This document shows, one piece after another, positions 63,727 through 64,000 of a stretch of DNA of 64,000 nt (position 1 is its first letter; the number at the start of each line of letters is the position of its first letter). Below the pieces are notes generated by a model. That model did not search any database. It saw only the letters and a list, made by a program, of their open reading frames with translations, and was not told where the DNA came from. Source of the stretch: Otis tarda (Eukaryota; Chordata; Aves; Otidiformes; Otididae); assembly GCA_026413225.1 (NCBI GenBank), contig CM048552.1, positions 195,313,553-195,377,552 of the forward strand, written 5' to 3'. A program made the position numbers and the translations under genes.

Positions 63727-63752
63727 GAGGAAACTCCCCTCTGCATCAGCAG
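63727..63752 (+). other. Candidate 26-nt microexon
   Basis: The tract TTTCCTTCCTCCTCTGTGCAG precedes position 63,727 (its last 20 bases are almost all pyrimidine), and CAG|GTGAGTG follows at 63,752. Both are close to ideal splice signals. All three frames are open, for example EETPLCIS when read in phase 0. Length fits a neural-type microexon or a small untranslated exon. Without conservation or RNA data it cannot be told from a chance pair. The remaining DNA to 64,000 shows nothing further. Confidence 0.28.
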
Positions 63753-64000
63753 GTGAGTGCCACCAGGAAGGAGGAAGATGATGTCAGCCTACCAGGGCTG
63801 GGGTGGGAGCTGCTGCAGGCCTTCAAGCAAAGCAGTGAAGAATCACAAGGTGACTTGGTAAATCAGAAGGCAGAAGCTATAATCTTCTGCTGTTTTTTCC
63901 TAATTTTTCTCCTACCAGAGTCCTCTAACAGTGTGTCCAGGTACAAGCATTGCATCATCTGAATTGACTTATTGGTGGCTCAGAGCTCTCAGGGCCCTGA
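63753..64000. other. Window end, nothing recognised
   Basis: This short stretch continues a + strand open frame (63,645-63,962) with a hydrophobic segment (IFCCFFLIFLLP). I see no reason to call it a gene. If 63,727-63,752 is an exon, this would be the start of its downstream intron. Confidence 0.5.

Noticed and set aside
1..64000. tRNA, rRNA, CRISPR, bacterial operons, endogenous retrovirus LTRs
   Set aside because: I looked for paired LTRs, primer sites, retroviral gene motifs, tRNA box A/B pairs and regularly spaced repeats and found none that I can support.

Overview
This window looks like gene-poor nuclear DNA of a bird, or possibly another sauropsid. Three things support this: CR1 non-LTR retrotransposons are the only repeat family I recognise, the non-repeat DNA is AT-rich and densely stopped in all frames, and there are no Alu-type, L1-type or other mammalian repeats. 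There is no bacterial gene organisation: no operons, ribosome binding sites, CRISPR array, rRNA or tRNA. I cannot name the species. All statements come from reading the sequence and from memory of CR1 structure; no search was run.

Layout. From 1 to about 10,995 there is unique AT-rich DNA with short hairpins, small tandem duplications, one exon-like segment on the + strand (4445-4555) and a minus-strand stretch with coding-like reading frames (6865-7380). From about 10,996 to 26,272 lies a CR1-rich block. It holds a 3' fragment on the minus strand (10,996-11,243), a short old fragment on the minus strand (16,179-16,300), and an old + strand CR1 split by a younger + strand CR1 (16,838-18,050, young insert 17,023-17,870). 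It also holds a very old CR1 3' end (21,835-22,520) and a long young CR1 (about 23,925-26,272). The long copy keeps the end of the endonuclease domain, a reverse transcriptase with its catalytic motifs, the natural stop, the 3' hairpin and the (ATTCTATG)n tail, and is broken by one frameshift near 24,905-24,925. From 26,273 to 64,000 there is mostly unique DNA with a single further old CR1 fragment on the minus strand (51,805-52,140). This part has a few open but unrecognised frames and two short exon-like segments with strong splice signals on the + strand (59,093-59,136 and 63,727-63,752).

No host protein-coding gene can be named. The most economical reading is intergenic DNA or a very large intron. 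The exon-like segments at 4445-4555, 59,093-59,136 and 63,727-63,752 could join in one reading frame, but that is a hypothesis and chance is a serious alternative. The only clear protein-coding content is the CR1 ORF2. I found no convincing undescribed biological system. The best leads are the candidate microexons, the minus-strand coding-like stretch at 6.9-7.4 kb, and the nested CR1 history.
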